Source: JAUILA01 sp050289805
GTDB lineage: Bacteria; Bacteroidota; Bacteroidia; Cytophagales; Cyclobacteriaceae
Reading direction: 5' to 3'
Length of the DNA: 64,000 bases
NCBI GenBank assembly: GCA_050289805.1
Contig: JBNKGL010000012.1
Location: 1 to 64,000, forward strand
Below the pieces are notes generated by a model. The model was not told the DNA's origin, searched no databases, and saw nothing but the letters and a program-made list of their open reading frames with translations. Position 1 is the first letter of the stretch, and every line of letters begins with the position of its first letter. Of this stretch, positions 32,785-41,217 are shown piece by piece. A program made the position numbers and the translations under genes.

Positions 32785-35411
32785 TCCACACTTTTTTCAA
32801 TCAAACCTTTGGCCTTGTCCACCACATTTTTCAATCCATTCAGGTCTTTGCCGCCGGCAGTTGCATAAAATGGCTGTCCGCCGCCACCACCCTGGATTTC
32901 CCGTGCCAACTCCTTCACCATATTGCCTGCATGGATTTTCCCTTCAGAGATTAGCGAGTCTGGTGCTACCACCGCAATCTGAGGTTTGCCGGCAATATTG
33001 GCTGCCAAAACCAGGATTAGTTCGGGAATTTCATTCCTTAATTCAAATGCCAGTTTCTTCAGGGTATCGGCATTTGGAATTTCAACTTGGTCAATAATTA
33101 CCTTATATGCACCCATGTCTGAAACCTTTTCCTTCAGGCCTGATTTGAGATCGCCGGCTTTATCCTGGTGAAGTTTCTGTATTTCCTTCTCAAGGCTGTT
33201 TCGCTGCTCAACCAGCTGCTCAACGGCCTGTCGAATATCCTGTGCTCCCTTCAGCAGGTTCTGAATATCTTTTGTCAGTTGTACCTGCTCCTCTACAAAT
33301 TTCTCAGCCGTTTCCCCGGTGATCGCTTCTATTCGGCGAATTCCCGCAGAAATGGAAGACTCTGATACTATTTTGAAAAACCCGATATTCCCGGTTGCAT
33401 TCACATGCGTTCCTCCGCAGAGTTCAACAGAATATTCAGGGTCGAAAATTATTACACGCACAAAATCACCATATTTCTCGCCAAACAACGCCATCGCACC
33501 CATGTCTTTCGCTTCATCAATCGGGACTGCCCGATTCTCAATACGCTGAAAATCTTCACGGATCTTTTCATTCACCCGATGTTCCACTTTCAGAATTTCC
33601 TCTTCCGACATTTTTTGGAAATGCGAAAAATCAAAGCGCAGCAGTTCATCATTCACAAGCGACCCACGCTGTTCCACATGGGATCCGAGCACTTCGCGCA
33701 GTGCCGCATGCAGCAGATGCGTGGCGCTGTGATTGGCCATGATCTTTTGTCTCCTTTTTTCGTCAACACGGGCAGTAAACTTCCCGGTCATGTCCTCCGG
33801 GAGCCTGTCAACCATGTGAACGATCAAATCGTTTTCCTTCCGGGTATCCAGAACCCTGATCTCCACATTATCTCCAATCAAAACACCCGTATCACCTACC
33901 TGACCACCACTTTCGGCATAGAAGGGGGTTTTATCCAAAACCAGCTGATAAATATCCTTTCCCTTATGTCTTAGCGTACGATACCGTAAAATATGGGAAA
34001 TGGAAGTCGTGGCATCATATCCAATGAATTCAACATTTGTGTCTGGTGAAATAATTTCCCAATCACCAGTCTCCCTCACGGCATCGGCTTTGGAGCGGTT
34101 CTTCTGAACCTTCATGGCCGCTTCAAATCCTTTCTCATCCACTGATAGTCCATTTTCGCGGGCGATGAGGGAGGTAAGGTCGAAAGGAAACCCGTAGGTA
34201 TCGTATAATTCAAATGCAAGGGTTCCCGGTATTACACCACCGGATGCATGCTCAGCACGGATCGCTTCGAGTCTTTTCAAACCATTTTCAAGTGTATGAA
34301 GGAAGGATTCTTCTTCTTTCTTCATCACCTGGATAATGAAATCTTTCTGTTCGACAATGGAAGGAAATACCTGATCAAACTGATGCGCGAGAATGGGCAC
34401 CAGCGTATACATGAAGGGCTCATTAAAGCCGAGGAAAGTATATCCATATCGAACGGCCCGTCGTAAAATACGACGGATCACATACCCTGCACCATTATTG
34501 GAAGGAAGCTGGCCATCGGCGATGGCAAATGCAATGGCGCGTACGTGGTCTGAAATAACACGCATTGCAATATCCTTCTGATGATCAGATCCATATGAAA
34601 CACCAGCCCGGGCACTAACGTGATCGATCAATGGTGTAAAAACGTCTGTGTCGTAATTGGAAGTTTTGCCCTGTATAGCCATGCAAAGCCGTTCGAAGCC
34701 CATTCCCGTATCTACATGTTTGGCCGGCAGGGCTACCAGCGCGCCTGACGCCTGACGGTTATATTCCATGAATACAAGATTCCAGATCTCCACCACCAGG
34801 GGGTGATCCATATTCACCAGGTCCTTCCCGGGAATTTTTTCCACCTCCTGCTCCGGTCTGAGATCAATATGTATTTCGGAACATGGTCCGCAAGGTCCGG
34901 TATCCCCCATTTCCCAGAAGTTATCCTTTTTGGAACCATTCAAAATGCGGTCCTCCTCTACATATTCTTTCCAGAACTCCCTGGCATCGTTATCTTCGTC
35001 GAGGTTATCATCCTTGTCTCCTCCGAAAACTGTTACATACAGCCGGTCTTTCGGAAGTTGATAAACATTTGTAAGCAGCTCCCATGCCCATTCAATGGCT
35101 TCCTTTTTAAAATAATCGCCAAAGGACCAGTTGCCCAGCATTTCAAACATTGTATGATGATAGGTATCAAGTCCCACCTCCTCGAGGTCATTATGCTTTC
35201 CGGAGACACGTAAACATTTCTGGGTATCGGCAGCCCGATGGAATGGCACCGGTTTGGTGCCAAGAAAATAATCCTTGAATTGGTTCATTCCCGCATTCGT
35301 GAACATTAACGTAGGGTCGTCTTTGTTCACCATGGGTGCGGATGGAACTATCTTGTGCTGACGCTCTTCAAAGAAGGCTAAAAATTTCTGACGTATTATT
35401 TTGGATTCCAT
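32781..35411 (-). CDS. alaS: alanyl-tRNA synthetase
   Basis: I start at MESKIIRQKFLAFF (ATG at 35411), the usual AlaS beginning; the ATG three codons earlier (35420) is less likely. 876 residues, full length. Class II catalytic core with FTNAGMNQFKDYFLG; editing domain with HSATHLLHAAL and CGGTH for zinc; C-Ala domain ending with GGGGGQPFYATAGG. Charges tRNA(Ala) and clears Ser/Gly mischarging. It heads the run alaS-gatB-TlpA-like and is divergent from the M23 pair. Confidence 0.97.
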   Translation of the reverse strand: MESKIIRQKFLAFFEERQHKIVPSAPMVNKDDPTLMFTNAGMNQFKDYFLGTKPVPFHRAADTQKCLRVSGKHNDLEEVGLDTYHHTMFEMLGNWSFGDYFKKEAIEWAWELLTNVYQLPKDRLYVTVFGGDKDDNLDEDNDAREFWKEYVEEDRILNGSKKDNFWEMGDTGPCGPCSEIHIDLRPEQEVEKIPGKDLVNMDHPLVVEIWNLVFMEYNRQASGALVALPAKHVDTGMGFERLCMAIQGKTSNYDTDVFTPLIDHVSARAGVSYGSDHQKDIAMRVISDHVRAIAFAIADGQLPSNNGAGYVIRRILRRAVRYGYTFLGFNEPFMYTLVPILAHQFDQVFPSIVEQKDFIIQVMKKEEESFLHTLENGLKRLEAIRAEHASGGVIPGTLAFELYDTYGFPFDLTSLIARENGLSVDEKGFEAAMKVQKNRSKADAVRETGDWEIISPDTNVEFIGYDATTSISHILRYRTLRHKGKDIYQLVLDKTPFYAESGGQVGDTGVLIGDNVEIRVLDTRKENDLIVHMVDRLPEDMTGKFTARVDEKRRQKIMANHSATHLLHAALREVLGSHVEQRGSLVNDELLRFDFSHFQKMSEEEILKVEHRVNEKIREDFQRIENRAVPIDEAKDMGAMALFGEKYGDFVRVIIFDPEYSVELCGGTHVNATGNIGFFKIVSESSISAGIRRIEAITGETAEKFVEEQVQLTKDIQNLLKGAQDIRQAVEQLVEQRNSLEKEIQKLHQDKAGDLKSGLKEKVSDMGAYKVIIDQVEIPNADTLKKLAFELRNEIPELILVLAANIAGKPQIAVVAPDSLISEGKIHAGNMVKELAREIQGGGGGQPFYATAGGKDLNGLKNVVDKAKGLIEKSVE

Positions 35412-35574
35412 TATTGGCAAAAATGCTTAAATATCTTACAGGGTACCCGATTTTTTATAAGTAACTCCTATATTCATGCACTGGAGTCACGAATTACCTA
35501 CGGGGTTCGAGCCATATTTTTTAATTAATTCGCAATAAAAGCACAAAAATAGGAGTTTTTAGCGAACCAGATTC

Positions 35575-36555
35575 ATGGCAAGAATAAAATATACATACGA
35601 TACTCAAACATGCCGTTATGAACGTGTGAAACGTACATGGCTGGATGTTTTTCTCAATTTTGCAGGTTACCTTGCCGCTGCGGCGGTGGTGGCTACGATG
35701 GTCGTACTGATCCGCAATGCCTATTATGAAACGCCCCAGACCCGGGCACTCTCCCAGGAGAATGAGTCACTCAAGGAACATCACGAAAATCTGAGAGCCG
35801 AATTGTTTGAGATATCCTCCGTAATTGACGCGCTCAATCAGCGGAACAATAATATTTACCGAAAGATTTACGAGGCAGAACCATTGCAGAATGGCGCGAC
35901 CGCCACCAGTAGCAATTTTAGTAAACGCTATAAACGTATGCTGGATAAGGGATGGGATAATGAATCGGATGTGGAAGAGGCCGTTGACAAAATTGAAATG
36001 ATCCGTAAAAGCTCATCGTCACGTTCAATGGAGGAAGTGATTCGGCTGGCACGGGAAAATAGCGAAATTCTCACTTCACTTCCAGCCATCCAACCTGTTG
36101 AAAATGAAGACCTTAAAAAGCTTGCATCAGGATTCGGCATGCGTATAAACCCATTTCACAAGGCGCGGGTCATGCATTTCGGGATCGACTTCGCAACCCA
36201 TCGGGGTGATGCCGTTCTCGCCACCGGCGACGGACGGGTTAAACTGGTGAAGTCCAAAAGCAGCCTGGAGACCGGATATGGAAATTATATTGAAATAGAT
36301 CACGGTAACGGATACGTAACCCGTTATGCCCACCTGGGTGAAATAGAAGTAAAACAGGGTGCAAGGGTGAAGCGTGGTGAAATAATTGCGAAGGCTGGAA
36401 ACAGCGGGGGATCAATCGCCCCCCATGTTCATTATGAAATCATCAAGGATGGAAATCAGATCGATCCATTGAACTTTATGATTCAGGGACTCGATGATCA
36501 TATGTTCAGAACATTGCGACAGGTTGCAGGTCGCGAAAACCAATCATTAGATTGA
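35575..36555 (+). CDS. membrane-anchored M23 metallopeptidase, copy 1
   Basis: 326 residues. Short cytoplasmic N-terminus with YDTQTCRYERVK, one membrane helix (about 27-46), a predicted coiled coil (about 57-98), then a LytM/M23 domain (about 180-305) with H201 and D205 in HFGID and H284 and H286 in HVHYE. All zinc and catalytic residues are present, so it can be an active peptidoglycan endopeptidase in the periplasm. The layout recalls cell-division or elongation hydrolases and their scaffolds. Its neighbour 5 nt downstream is a paralogue. Confidence 0.9.
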   Translation: MARIKYTYDTQTCRYERVKRTWLDVFLNFAGYLAAAAVVATMVVLIRNAYYETPQTRALSQENESLKEHHENLRAELFEISSVIDALNQRNNNIYRKIYEAEPLQNGATATSSNFSKRYKRMLDKGWDNESDVEEAVDKIEMIRKSSSSRSMEEVIRLARENSEILTSLPAIQPVENEDLKKLASGFGMRINPFHKARVMHFGIDFATHRGDAVLATGDGRVKLVKSKSSLETGYGNYIEIDHGNGYVTRYAHLGEIEVKQGARVKRGEIIAKAGNSGGSIAPHVHYEIIKDGNQIDPLNFMIQGLDDHMFRTLRQVAGRENQSLD

Positions 36556-36560
36556 CCGTT

Positions 36561-37538
36561 ATGGCAAAAGTTCATTTTTACTATAATACCGAAACCTGTA
36601 ATTACGAGCGCTACAAAGCGTCACGCAAGGAAATTATTCTGAATATTCTCGGCTTTTTAAGTGTCACCGCCATTATCGCTGTTGGCATAATTTACGTCTA
36701 TCAGGCCAATTTCAAATCATTGAAGGAATCAAGGCTTGAGACAGAGAACCAGCAGTTATTGCTCGACTGGAACATTCTGAAAAAAGAAATAGAAACAGCG
36801 CATGCCACGGTTGGGGAACTTGAATTTACAGATGATGAGATCTTCAGGGTAATTCTGGATACAGAACCTATACCTGCGGCTGTACGCGACGGCGGAACAG
36901 GCGGACACGACAAATACCGGGAAAAGGTAGACCGGTCACTGGATAAGGCTCCTATGATCCTGTCCACCTACCATCAGCTGGACGTGCTGCGCAAACGACT
37001 GTACATTCAAAGTAAGTCATACGATCAGATCTCGGAGATTCTTTCAGAAAAGGAGAAAATGTGGTCTTCCCGCCCTGCGATTCAGCCAATCAACAACAAA
37101 GAGCTGGTTCGTATAGCGAGCGGATTTAAGCCAAAACGATTCAACCCGGTACTTAAAAGATGGATGCCGCATAAAGGAATTGATTTTACCGCCTCGAAAG
37201 GAACCCCGGTATATGCTACGGGAGATGGGGTCATCCATACGAAATACAGATCATCGAGTTATGGGAATGTACTCTTTGTAGATCATGGCTATGGCTATGA
37301 GACACGTTATGCCCACCTGGATCAATTTAATGTGAATAAAGGGGATAAGGTTAAGCGGGGTCAGATAATCGGATACGTGGGCAATACAGGCCGTTCTGTA
37401 AGCGCACATTTACATTACGAAATCCTCTATAAAGGGCAGCATATTAATCCTATCAATTTCTTCCAGCGTGACCTGAGCAATGAGGCATATGAAAAACTCA
37501 TAGAAATTTCCCAGCAATCCAATGAAGTACTGGATTAA
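36561..37538 (+). CDS. membrane-anchored M23 metallopeptidase, copy 2
   Basis: 325 residues from the ATG at 36561 (MAKVHFYYNT), which aligns with the MARIKYTYDT start of copy 1; a TTG three codons earlier is in frame. It shares the Y[DN]T[QE]TCxYERxK cytoplasmic motif, membrane helix, helical linker and M23 domain, with HKGID and HLHYE intact. The region before the first metal His is remodelled (GFKPKRFNP instead of GFGMRINP) and sequences have diverged widely, so the duplication is old. The stop is 27 nt before the CapA-like gene. Confidence 0.9.
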   Translation: MAKVHFYYNTETCNYERYKASRKEIILNILGFLSVTAIIAVGIIYVYQANFKSLKESRLETENQQLLLDWNILKKEIETAHATVGELEFTDDEIFRVILDTEPIPAAVRDGGTGGHDKYREKVDRSLDKAPMILSTYHQLDVLRKRLYIQSKSYDQISEILSEKEKMWSSRPAIQPINNKELVRIASGFKPKRFNPVLKRWMPHKGIDFTASKGTPVYATGDGVIHTKYRSSSYGNVLFVDHGYGYETRYAHLDQFNVNKGDKVKRGQIIGYVGNTGRSVSAHLHYEILYKGQHINPINFFQRDLSNEAYEKLIEISQQSNEVLD

Positions 37539-37552
37539 ACAATACAGGGGAT

Positions 37553-37560
37553 TATCTTTG
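37553..37560 (+). promoter_or_regulatory. putative -7 box TATCTTTG next to the CapA-like start
   Basis: A perfect TAnnTTTG match ending 5 nt before the ATG at 37566. No good TTG at 17-23 nt upstream. Suggests a separate, nearly leaderless transcript for the CapA-MerR-DprA genes. Confidence 0.4.
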
Positions 37561-37565
37561 CAGAC

Positions 37566-38756
37566 ATGAATACATACCTCCGGAACCTTACCATTCTTTT
37601 CATATTGGCCGCCACGGGCTGTAAATCAGTTCAGCAAACTTCAAAGACACCGGATGTACAACAGACACCCGTAGATTCCGTATATACGCGAATTGATACG
37701 CTTGGGGTTAAAGCAGATACGGCCATTGTACTCAAACAGGATTCTGTCGAGATTGGAATTTACCGCGTTCTGAAAGATACTGTCACTATCATTGGCGTTG
37801 GAGATATCATGCTGGGAACCAATTACCCGGATGAAAGCTATCTGCCCCCAAATAAAGGAAAAGACCTGCTCAGGGAAGTAACGCCCGTTTTGAAGGATGC
37901 AGACATTACCTTCGGAAACCTGGAAGGAGTTATCCTCAATGAGGGGGGCGATGAAAAAAAATGTAAAGACCCTAAACTTTGCTACATATTCAGATCGCCT
38001 GAATATATGGTACAGAATCTGCTGGATGCAGGTTTCGACGTGATGAGTACCGCGAATAACCATGCCGGTGATTTTGGGGATCCTGGAAGAAAGAATACAC
38101 AACGGGTTTTGGATTCATTGGGATTATATCATGCCGGGCAGGTTAACACTCCCTATGTTACCTTCATGCGTGACGGAATGCGATATGGTTTTGCGGCATT
38201 TTCACCGAATACCAATACCATGAGCATTAACGACCATGAAGCTGCAGCAGCGATCGTTCAGCACCTGGATTCCATCAGTGATATTGTGATCGTTTCCTTC
38301 CATGGAGGCGCCGAAGGCAGTCAGTACCAGTTCGTACCACGGGAGGAAGAGATCTTTTACGGGGAGAACCGCGGAGATGTATATGCCTTCTCTCACGCCA
38401 TGATCGATGCCGGGGCCGATATCATTTTCGGCCATGGACCGCATGTGACACGCGCAATTGATATTTACAAGAACCGCTTCATCGCATATTCGATGGGTAA
38501 TTTCTGCACATATGCCCGATTCAACCTGCGTGGTGAAAATGGCCTGGCTCCTATCATCAAGGTTTACACCGGTCCTGACGGGTCCTTTTTATTCGGTGAT
38601 ATCATACCCGTTATTCAAACTGGCGCAGGGGGTCCGAGTATAGATGAAAAGGGACGCGTTATTACTACAATTCGTTCACTTACAGAAAAAGACTTCCCCG
38701 AGGTTCAAGTATCTATTGATGATTCTGGAAGAATTAATTATCTTCATGGTGAATAA
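37566..38756 (+). CDS. CapA-family (PgsA/CapA-like) metallophosphatase-fold lipoprotein
   Basis: 396 residues, lipobox TGC with C19. After a Thr/Asp-rich linker (about 20-70) comes a calcineurin-like fold of the poly-gamma-glutamate synthesis CapA type: IIGVGDIMLGTN, FGNLEGVI, STANNHAGDFGDPG, IVSFHGGAEG and IIFGHGPHVTRAI supply the metal ligands. No capB or capC gene is near, so polyglutamate capsule synthesis is not supported. It follows two M23 peptidases and probably acts on the envelope; the reaction is unknown. Confidence 0.85.
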   Translation: MNTYLRNLTILFILAATGCKSVQQTSKTPDVQQTPVDSVYTRIDTLGVKADTAIVLKQDSVEIGIYRVLKDTVTIIGVGDIMLGTNYPDESYLPPNKGKDLLREVTPVLKDADITFGNLEGVILNEGGDEKKCKDPKLCYIFRSPEYMVQNLLDAGFDVMSTANNHAGDFGDPGRKNTQRVLDSLGLYHAGQVNTPYVTFMRDGMRYGFAAFSPNTNTMSINDHEAAAAIVQHLDSISDIVIVSFHGGAEGSQYQFVPREEEIFYGENRGDVYAFSHAMIDAGADIIFGHGPHVTRAIDIYKNRFIAYSMGNFCTYARFNLRGENGLAPIIKVYTGPDGSFLFGDIIPVIQTGAGGPSIDEKGRVITTIRSLTEKDFPEVQVSIDDSGRINYLHGE

Positions 38757-38761
38757 CCACT

Positions 38762-39100
38762 ATGCCCTACAAAGAAAAAACCATAGAGAAAAAGTACTTC
38801 GCCATCGGTGAGGTTGCTGAAATGTTCGATGTGGCCCCTTCCCTCATCCGTTTCTGGGAGAGCGAGTTTGAAATTATCGCTCCAAAAAAGAACAGAAAAG
38901 GAAACAGGCAATTCACAAAGGATGATATTGAGAATGTCCGTCTCATTTACCATCTAGTGAAAGAAAAGGGGTTCACACTGCAAGGAGCCAAGGAAATGCT
39001 TAAAAAAGACAGCGGCAAGGTAAAAAGCGATCTTGACATGATCGATTCCCTGAAGCAAGTCAGAACCTTCCTGGTTGAACTCCGCGAGCAGTTAGGATAA
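38762..39100 (+). CDS. MerR-family transcriptional regulator
   Basis: 112 residues. Winged helix-turn-helix with YFAIGEVAEMFDVAPSLIRF then WESEFEIIAPKKNRKGNRQF, the MerR DNA-binding pattern, and a short C-terminal coiled coil. There are no Cys ligands for metal sensing and no effector domain, so it is a minimal MerR. It lies 5 nt after the CapA-like stop and 15 nt before dprA. Small MerR genes next to M23 genes are frequent in Bacteroidota; the regulon is unknown. Confidence 0.88.
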   Translation: MPYKEKTIEKKYFAIGEVAEMFDVAPSLIRFWESEFEIIAPKKNRKGNRQFTKDDIENVRLIYHLVKEKGFTLQGAKEMLKKDSGKVKSDLDMIDSLKQVRTFLVELREQLG

Positions 39101-39115
39101 TCGAACAAGTACCAC

Positions 39116-40246
39116 ATGGATCAGAACCGGCTGGACCAGCTGGCCCTGCATTGTATTCCCGGAATCGGAAGCGTTACGATCCGTCAGTTGATTGCGCATT
39201 GCGGATCCGCGAGCGCTGTATGGGCTGCCAGAAAAAAGAAAATCATGGGAATACCCGGGATCGGGCCATATATTCATTCCCTTTTATCCCATCAACACGC
39301 CGCTTATAATAAAGCGGAAAAGATCGTTCGGTCTCTGGAACATGAACAGGTCGACCTCCTCTTTCATACCGATGAATCTTTCCCTTCCCGATTGCGCCAA
39401 ATACCCGATGCTCCATCCCTGCTTTATTTCAAAGGCACCTGCGATCTTAACGCTAAAAAAGTTCTTGCCATTGTTGGGACACGCCGGGCAACAAGCTACG
39501 GGCTTAAATTTGTATCTGAACTAATACTTAATTTATCAAGACATAATCCACTTATTATTAGCGGGTTGGCATATGGAATAGATATCGCGGCGCATCGTTC
39601 TTCCATGCGTCAGGGTTTGTCAACCATCGGCATTCTTGCAGGTGGACTCAATCGAATTTATCCATCGGAACATGTGTCAACCGCTCTTGGCATGATTCGA
39701 AATGGCGGATTGATTTCGGAGCACACACTCGATACAGCGCCCGAAGCGCACCTTTTTCCCGCGAGGAACAGGATCATCGCAGGCATGGCCGACGCAGTGG
39801 TCGTCGTTGAAGCAGCATCCAAAGGAGGAGCACTGATTACCGCACGGCTTGCCAATGATTATCACCGCGATGTATTTGCGTTGCCCGGCCCCGTGAACGC
39901 GCCATATTCCAATGGGTGCAATAACCTGATCAAACGAAATCAGGCAAATCTACTTACGGGTGCAGCAGATATCGAATACATTCTGAACTGGCAGACCGAA
40001 GATGCCATGGCAGAGCGAAAAAAAATAGAAGTTGAAAATTTGACAATTCCTGAGAAACGGATTCTTGCCATCCTCGACACAGAAAAACAGCCTGTTTTAC
40101 TTGATCACCTGTGCTGGGCTACGAACCTTACCATCCACGAAACCGCAACAGCCTTGCTTCAGCTGGAATTTAAAGGACTGATTCGGGCTGTACCCGGAAA
40201 TCGTTACATGTTGCAAAATGAGTATTCACCCAAACACGTTCGATGA
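39116..40246 (+). CDS. dprA: DNA-processing protein DprA
   Basis: 376 residues. It loads RecA on incoming single-stranded DNA in natural transformation. An N-terminal HhH/SAM-like region (IPGIGSVTIRQLI), a Rossmann core with the family motifs AIVGTRRATSYG, IISGLAYGIDIAAHR and FPARNRIIAG, and a C-terminal winged helix (about 310-370). All the core motifs are intact. Its 3' end overlaps the convergent HMG-CoA lyase gene by 21 bp. Confidence 0.95.
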   Translation: MDQNRLDQLALHCIPGIGSVTIRQLIAHCGSASAVWAARKKKIMGIPGIGPYIHSLLSHQHAAYNKAEKIVRSLEHEQVDLLFHTDESFPSRLRQIPDAPSLLYFKGTCDLNAKKVLAIVGTRRATSYGLKFVSELILNLSRHNPLIISGLAYGIDIAAHRSSMRQGLSTIGILAGGLNRIYPSEHVSTALGMIRNGGLISEHTLDTAPEAHLFPARNRIIAGMADAVVVVEAASKGGALITARLANDYHRDVFALPGPVNAPYSNGCNNLIKRNQANLLTGAADIEYILNWQTEDAMAERKKIEVENLTIPEKRILAILDTEKQPVLLDHLCWATNLTIHETATALLQLEFKGLIRAVPGNRYMLQNEYSPKHVR

Positions 40247-41074
40247 TTCGGCCATTGCGGATGCCAGTGCATCCTCATTTATATTTAATACTTCACCCTC
40301 ATCCTGCAGACATTGTATAATTGTTTCTGTGGCAACATTGCCGACAAGATCATCCTTGGCCATCGGGCAGCCGCCAAATCCCCGCAATGCACCATCAAAC
40401 CTCCGGCAGCCTGCTTTATAGGCCGCCTGAATGCGGGAATAAGCATCCTGTGGACGGGCATGCAGATGTACTCCAAGTTTGAGGCCCGGGAAGGCAGAAC
40501 TCACATTATTAAAGGTAGCAGTGATCAATTCATCAGAGGCGTTGCCAATGGTATCACTCAGGGAAAGAACTTTCACCCCTAACTGCGTAAGGGAGTTAAT
40601 GTGACCGGCGACAATTTCATCCGAATATGGGTCTCCATATGGATTACCAAAACCCATCGAAAGATAGGCAACCAGGGTCTTGTTATTTTTCTCGCAGATT
40701 TCCAGTATGTCTTCAACGGTATTGTATGCCTGATCTATTCGCTGATTGGTATTCCTGAGTTGAAAAGTTTCTGAAATGGAAAATGGGAAACCCAGGTAAT
40801 CGATTTCCGGGAATGAGGCCGCATCCGCCGCTCCCCGGATATTGGCAATGATCGCCAGGAGTTTTGTGGAGCTGCCGGAAAGATCAAGTCCGGACAGCAC
40901 TTCGGCGGTATCCTTCATTTGCGGAATAGCCTTCGGTGAGACAAAACTTCCAAAATCAAGGGTGTCAAAACCAACTTTCAGCAAACGGTTTAAATATGTA
41001 ACCTTCTGAAAAGTAGGCACAAATGACGCTAAACCTTGCATGGCATCGCGTGGGCACTCAATGAGCTTAACCAT
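40226..41074 (-). CDS. hydroxymethylglutaryl-CoA lyase
   Basis: 282 residues of the HMGL-like TIM barrel, splitting HMG-CoA into acetoacetate and acetyl-CoA at the end of leucine degradation. Substrate/metal motifs: LIECPRDAMQG near the N-terminus (Asp after PR), GVHLHAR with the two metal histidines, and GFGGCPMAKDDLVGN holding the catalytic Cys. The N-terminal motif departs from the usual VGPRDGLQ, and GCPMAKD from GCPYAxGA, so this is a divergent member. A TetR-like operator overlaps its promoter. Confidence 0.88.
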   Translation of the reverse strand: MVKLIECPRDAMQGLASFVPTFQKVTYLNRLLKVGFDTLDFGSFVSPKAIPQMKDTAEVLSGLDLSGSSTKLLAIIANIRGAADAASFPEIDYLGFPFSISETFQLRNTNQRIDQAYNTVEDILEICEKNNKTLVAYLSMGFGNPYGDPYSDEIVAGHINSLTQLGVKVLSLSDTIGNASDELITATFNNVSSAFPGLKLGVHLHARPQDAYSRIQAAYKAGCRRFDGALRGFGGCPMAKDDLVGNVATETIIQCLQDEGEVLNINEDALASAMAESSNVFG

Positions 41075-41097
41075 AGTATTTTGCTTCTGTTACAGAC

Positions 41098-41132
41098 CAA
41101 ATATAGACAAAATTGACCGTTGGTCGGTCAAA
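41098..41132 (-). promoter_or_regulatory. HMG-CoA lyase promoter with -7 box TATATTTG
   Basis: On the minus strand a perfect TATATTTG lies at 41105-41098, about 23 nt before the start codon at 41074. A TTTG lies at 41132-41129, with a 23-nt spacer, longer than the preferred 19. Confidence 0.55.
41113..41131. promoter_or_regulatory. TetR-like operator TTGACCG-N5-CGGTCAA
   Basis: A perfect 7-bp inverted repeat with a 5-bp centre, in the promoter spacer of the HMG-CoA lyase gene and 87 bp upstream of the DUF1800 gene. GACCG/CGGTC half-sites are typical of TetR regulators of acyl-CoA metabolism. No TetR gene is in the window. Confidence 0.6.
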
Positions 41133-41217
41133 TCAGCACTTCATCCCAGTTCGTTTTTTGTTCGCAATGTTCTCCCATTGGTTTAATGATGTAGTATTCT
41201 TTTTTAATGAAAATACG

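Noticed and set aside
32368..33974. Several plus-strand open frames of up to 189 codons opposite alaS and gatB
   Set aside because: They are antisense shadows of two certain essential genes with typical full-length motifs.
37566..38756. Poly-gamma-glutamate capsule operon suggested by the CapA-like gene
   Set aside because: No capB or capC ligase/transport genes beside it; neighbours are M23 peptidases, MerR and dprA.
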